Source: Brachyhypopomus gauderio (taxonomy: Eukaryota; Chordata; Actinopteri; Gymnotiformes; Hypopomidae). Taken from it: a stretch of 64,000 nucleotides of DNA. The stretch covers positions 15,000,685 to 15,064,684 of the forward strand of contig NC_135225.1 in assembly GCF_052324685.1 (NCBI RefSeq), read 5' to 3'. The notes under the pieces are model-generated. The model was not told where the DNA came from. It was given only the letters and a program-made list of their open reading frames with translations, and made no database searches. Positions 60,174-64,000 of this stretch are shown piece after piece (the first letter of the stretch is position 1; each line of letters begins with the position of its first letter). The translations under genes and the position numbers were made by a program.

Positions 60174-60401
60174 CTGATATTTTCTCTCAGGTCGATTTGT
60201 ACATGTGACTTTCTGATTCTTCCTGTTTGAGCCATTCCCTTTGTAACTACTTCCTGGTCAATTATTGAATCCACGCTTCATACTGATGTCAATGAAGTTG
60301 ATTTATTATTCATCATCACCTTCGACTTTAGCATCAAAGTCCTCTCCTACTTCAGATAGACGTACTCTCATCCATTGTATTAAATCTCCTGTTGTTCGAT
60401 G

Positions 60402-61080
60402 TTGGTCAGCAAAAGGACGACAGAGCCCACATTTCGGGTGACATTCAGGGAGAGGTCGGACAGCGTGGAGAGCATACAGCCTCGTCAGTTCCAGGTTGGT
60501 CATTACAGCTTCTGGTGGTTAATTTTTCCCATGGCTGAACTGCTTTCAACTTGAACTGTTTTGTTTCAGAGAGAAGCTCGGACAGAAGCTCGGTTAGCTG
60601 GCCAATCGCACGGCCCCAGAGACGCCCAGAGGTACTGGCCTAGGATTAGCCCTTTGCTCCTTCTGTTTAAAGCTGTGAACCTGCAGATTAGTCCCTATGA
60701 CATTTGAGGTGATGGTTTTGGAGTTTGTGCTGGCAAACTGAAATGGTACAAACATGTGGATCTGTTGATGAGATTGGTGATTTTCTTGCAGATTTTCCTG
60801 ATCTGAATTAGATTTCGATTTTATAAAAGACTCTCAAGGACCAGTGACACCAATATTTTAGCTTGTAAACTGGGCACATCCCTCACGAATGGCATTAAAT
60901 CAGACTATATTGTCGTTACCTACAGGGAAACCTAAAGCCAGTCAGTTTGTTTTGCAGTGAAGTGGACCAGTTTTTCCCCTCTGCTATGTTTAAACCTCTA
61001 GTGCCATCCTGATGTTTTCTGTCGGGTCAACTTGTACATGTGACTTTCTGATTCTTCCTGTTTGAGCCATTCCCTTGACC
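60402..61080 (+). repeat. 847-bp tandem unit, copy C (truncated)
   Basis: Starts TTGGTCAGCAAAAGGACGAC and follows copies A and B with scattered substitutions until about 61080, where similarity ends after TTTGAGCCATTCCCTT. Exon-like module near 60571-60632. More diverged than A is from B. Confidence 0.85.
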
Positions 61081-61324
61081 TCCTGTTTGAGTCCATCCCA
61101 TAAACTTTCCTGGAGCATGTTGTCAGACTCACTGGGATGTTAGGAGGACTGAAGAGCTGGTTGGGGGGTTTTTAATGAAATTTTACCTTGGTGTGTGTGT
61201 GTATATTATTATTATTATTATTATTATTATTATGTTTTCTGTTCATTTTTACAATTTCTAAATCCATGATGACTTGTTAAAAGTGTCACACATTTGCATG
61301 ACATCACAAATAAAGCAGAAGTAA
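61081..61324. repeat. spacer with (ATT)n microsatellite
   Basis: Short unique region with a pure ATT tract of about 30 bp at 61204-61233. Confidence 0.8.
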
Positions 61325-61760
61325 TAAAAAACTAACAGGACTGAAAGCTCCGGGTCCGCCCATCGGCGTGGGTTCGGGGCATTCAGTTCTGTTGGCACCC
61401 CGGGACGGGTAGTGCCCTTGGTGAGGGGCTCTGTCACGGTACAGCCCCTGACCACTCCCTCTGGGCGTGTGTTTATGTCGCCTACGTCCAGTCGTCTGCG
61501 TCTATGTATCATCGTGGTTATGGTTGTGTCCGAGTGTAATTATCAGTTTCACCTGTGGCTCGTCATCACTCGGGGATCATGTGGTTTGTCTATTTAATGT
61601 GCGTTCGTACAGTGTCCCGTGCTCGTCTTTGTTAGAGTCGTACACGTTCCTGTTTTGTGTTCTACGTGCGCTGACTGCGCTATTTGTATAAATAAACGTA
61701 TCGTTCGTTTAAGAAGACTGGACTCGTGTCTCGTCCTTCCTCCAGCGCAACAGCGTCACA
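61325..61760 (+). mobile_element. truncated LTR element: 3' internal end plus 3' LTR
   Basis: The LTR at 61432-61760 begins TGTCACGG and ends GCGTCACA, with AATAAACGT near 61690. A purine-rich GGTGAGGGGCTC lies directly before it, like a polypurine tract, so the preceding 100 bp is the element's own 3' end. Bases beside the LTR (GGCTC and ATGGC) do not match, consistent with 5' truncation. The LTR is closely related to the solo LTR at 654-992. Confidence 0.75.
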
Positions 61761-61929
61761 ATGGCATGTGCAAGTCCTTGCAAGACACAAAGACAAATTT
61801 ACATAACATACATCAGAATGTAACATATTGGTACGACCTTAAAGGAATATATTACATTGTACATACACTAACACTAAAGCTCTAAAAAGGTGTGAGCAAC
61901 AAAGAGCCAAAACAGGAACTGCAACTGTT

Positions 61930-62150
61930 ACAACATTAGTTAATTATTGTTAATGTGTTACTTCATGTGTTGTTCATGTTAACTAATGCATTACTTCATG
62001 TTAGTTAGTCAACACCACATAGCCTGCACTTGATATAAACACAGCATTAACTAATGCAACTGTTACATGTTTACTTAACATTAGTTAATTATTGTTAATG
62101 TGTTACTTCATGTGTTGTTCATGTTAACTAATGCATTAATTCACGGTCGA
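61930..62150. repeat. duplicated TTAACTAATGCATTA-type repeat
   Basis: ATTAGTTAATTATTGTTAAT followed by GTGTTACTTCATGTG and TTCATGTTAACTAATGCATTA occurs at about 61936 and again at about 62080. Inverted words (TTAACTAATGCATTA / TAATGCATTAGTTAA) mark this as a common fish MITE type. Confidence 0.7.
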
Positions 62151-62179
62151 ATCTAGGGCACGTTTGCCTGGAACAGCAG

Positions 62180-62351
62180 ACAGAGAAGTGGCAGAACGTC
62201 TCTCAAGAAGACCATCACCAGCTCAGCAACCCGGGAGAGAAGCTCGGTCAGCTGGCCAATCGCACGGCCCCAGAGACGCCCGGTGGTACTGGCCTAGTAT
62301 TAGCCCTTTGCTCCTTCTATGTAAAGCTGTGAACCTGCAGATTAGTCCCTA
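62180..62351 (+). repeat. 847-bp unit, partial copy D
   Basis: GAGAAGCTCGGTCAGCTGGC through TGCAGATTAGTCCCTAT matches the exon-like module and following intron-like part of copies A-C. It is cut off at 62351 by the hAT element end CAGTGTTGTA. Confidence 0.8.
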
Positions 62352-62713
62352 TCAGTGTTGTATAAAGTATTCAAGACCCATTCTTCTATCAATTCTATCA
62401 AAAAATTGACTTGAGTAGAAGTTGAAGTGTTCTTTAAAAACTTTACTTAAGTAGAAGTACAGAAGTATTCAGCATTTTTTGTACTTAAGTATTGCAAGTA
62501 GTTTAGTCTAAAATGTATTACTCAAGTACCGAAAGTAAAAAGTACAAGTATTGTGTTTTGAATTAATTAAAGAAAGCCATCAAAGTTTGATTATCAATTG
62601 TTTTTATATATCACTTACAAATCAAAGATGTCAAAGGTCACAAATACAAGTGTTCTGTATGTACTTAAAAAACTGGGGTTAACACTTCGTACACAAAAAA
62701 CAGATAACCTATG

Positions 62714-63205
62714 TGTGACGCCGGAGGCGTCGGGACAGAGGCAGCTGGAGACGGGGGTTGAACAGAAGGATGTTTATTGTCCATGGCAACCAAACCAGTA
62801 AAGCTCTTAGCGCACACACTGCAAGTGATGCAAGGTAAAGCTCGTAGCGCACACCAGTAAAGCTCTTAGCGCACACACTATAAGTGATGCAAGGTAAAGC
62901 TCGTAGCGCACACTAGTAAGGCTCCTAAAGCACGCACCGCAAGTGATGCAAGGTAAAGCTCGTAGCGCGCACGCAGGTAGGGAACGCAGTGACGGACACG
63001 CAGAGACGCTCATGTAGCGGCAATGTGCAGCACTGGACCAGACGACCTGCGGGCTTAAGAAGAGCAAAGTAAACAAGAATTAGGTGCTCAGTATGATGGT
63101 GATTGTGACTGTGGGTGTGGTTGCGTGCGCGGGGGTGTGTGCTGGGATCGGCTGCTGACCGGGATGCGCGTCCTCTGGTGGCGACCCGGCCCCCTCACCG
63201 TGACA
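62714..63205 (-). mobile_element. solo LTR, 492 bp, TSD CTATG
   Basis: On the minus strand it begins TGTCACGGTGAGG and ends GGCGTCACA. Identical 5-base flanks CTATG at 62709-62713 and 63206-63210. The LTR contains its own 59-bp tandem repeat. Nested in the hAT element. Confidence 0.92.
62797..62979. repeat. 59-bp tandem repeat inside the solo LTR, 3 units
   Basis: Units begin AGTAAAGCTCTTAGCGCACA and include AAGTGATGCAAGGTAAAGCT then CGTAGCGC. The third unit is more diverged. Confidence 0.9.
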
Positions 63206-63564
63206 CTATGTCCCGCTACGTCGTAGGTTTGACGCAAAAGTACAAATTCGCCTTCATTTAGCTGAGAAAACGAGGTGTATTTTGGACGTAAAATCCATCC
63301 GTCGGATTCTAAGGGTGAGCCTACTGCCCTGCGTTTACCCTCAATAAATGCCCTTACCCTATAAAAACACTACACTATAAAAATGGACACATGATTAGTC
63401 AGCACGTCACCTTTATTGCCAGCTAATGTTAAGTGAATTCTGCAGCACGCCATGAGCATAATTAGGTTAGTTAGCTAAGATATCTAACCTAACTAGTGCT
63501 TACTGCGCTCTTCTGCTGTTACCAAACACGGTACCATCTCTTTTAATGAGATTATTTGGAATAA

Positions 63565-63840
63565 TTTCGAATATATGTGTATTTGTATAAATATGTAAAT
63601 CAAGCTGAAGGTGTTGGAAAATAAATGGACCTTCAAAGTGCGCTACAAGCACATGAATTTCACCTTGTAACTTCGCACGGACAAAAATCGAGAGGTGCAC
63701 AACCTCGCGACGCAACCGCGCGCGTGGCCAACGCGCATTGGCGGAGCCACCGCGATTGCATAATTTTTGCCGCGCGGACCCTTGCGGCAGTCACGACGTG
63801 TCAAGTGAACCTAGATTACGAAGCTCAAGTGTTCAGTGAA
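63565..63840 (-). repeat. GC-rich dispersed repeat, copy 2
   Basis: Reverse complement matches 19434-19745 block by block (TTCACTTGACACGTCG-like start, CGGTGGCTCC, GTTGTGCACCTCTCGA, GAAGGTCCATTT). It is nested in the hAT element and inverted relative to copy 1. Confidence 0.65.
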
Positions 63841-64000
63841 GGCAGCAGCAGAGTAAACGAGACGCGACCGGAGCATGCGCAGTTTTCTCATAAGCCTGAT
63901 CGCTTGACCCGGTGACAGCGCCAGCTAACATGTTTATAATTGTAACGAGTAACTATACAGCACGTAAAAAATGTATCGGAGTAAAAGTATTAAACTGATG

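Larger units (their letters stand above)
53526..60401 (+). repeat. 847-bp tandem unit, copy B, split by an LTR retrotransposon
   Basis: The same unit starting GTCGGTCAGCAAAAGGACGA. After 54149 it is interrupted by the LTR element and resumes at 60174 with the duplicated CTGAT. Subtracting the insertion and TSD leaves about 848 bp, the same period as copy A. Exon-like module at 53693-53754. Confidence 0.9.
62352..64000. mobile_element. hAT-type element running off the right edge
   Basis: Starts CAGTGTTGTATAAAGTATTC with repeated AAGTAGAAGTACAGAAGTA-like words. The window ends in GTATCGGAGTAAAAGTATTAAA, resembling the complementary subterminal repeats of the same family, so the right end is probably just outside. 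Carries a nested solo LTR and a dispersed-repeat copy. No transposase was recognised. Confidence 0.65.

Overview
The window is nuclear DNA of a ray-finned (teleost) fish. The signs are two intron-bearing vertebrate genes with canonical GT-AG junctions, typical fish L2 LINE, Tc1, hAT and Harbinger-type debris, many (CA)n microsatellites, and LTR elements with clean target-site duplications (TSDs). Nothing suggests a prokaryote, an organelle or a virus.

Two host genes can be followed from start to stop codon, both on the minus strand. khdrbs1 (Sam68, STAR-family RNA-binding protein) has nine coding exons between 10998 and 21960 and encodes 391 aa. chp1 (calcineurin B homologous protein 1, EF-hand calcium sensor) has seven coding exons between 26384 and 31377 and encodes 194 aa. 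Every reading frame joins across the proposed introns. The two genes are head-to-tail neighbours, separated by about 4.4 kb that holds a hAT relic.

The rest is a nested transposon landscape. 1-8 kb: a palindromic MITE, a solo LTR, and an L2 copy split by a hAT-like element with a second element nested inside. 31.5-36 kb: a 24-bp minisatellite cut in two by a 748-bp segment, then a solo LTR. 36-43 kb: a THAP zinc-finger gene whose first exon is broken by a 155-bp hAT MITE, an ISL2EU-type DDE transposase remnant, and remnants of two unrecognised fish multigene families. 43-50 kb: Harbinger-like, hAT and minisatellite DNA, and a 2.7-kb inverted-repeat element carrying a second copy of one of those families. 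50-64 kb: three tandem copies of an 847-bp unit. The middle copy carries a non-autonomous LTR retrotransposon (5-bp TSD CTGAT). That retrotransposon's 5' LTR carries a TTAA-flanked piggyBac-like element, which in turn holds a 2.7-kb satellite with an 8-monomer, 910-bp higher-order repeat. Two further LTRs and a hAT element running off the right edge follow.

No new defence system, operon or CRISPR was found. The most interesting material is the dated nest of insertions at 52.7-61 kb, the MITE-interrupted THAP gene, the two copies of an uncharacterised CxxC-finger family (one inside long terminal inverted repeats), and the transposon in a khdrbs1 intron that begins with a weak splice donor. Family names for repeats come from recognition by eye; no database was searched.
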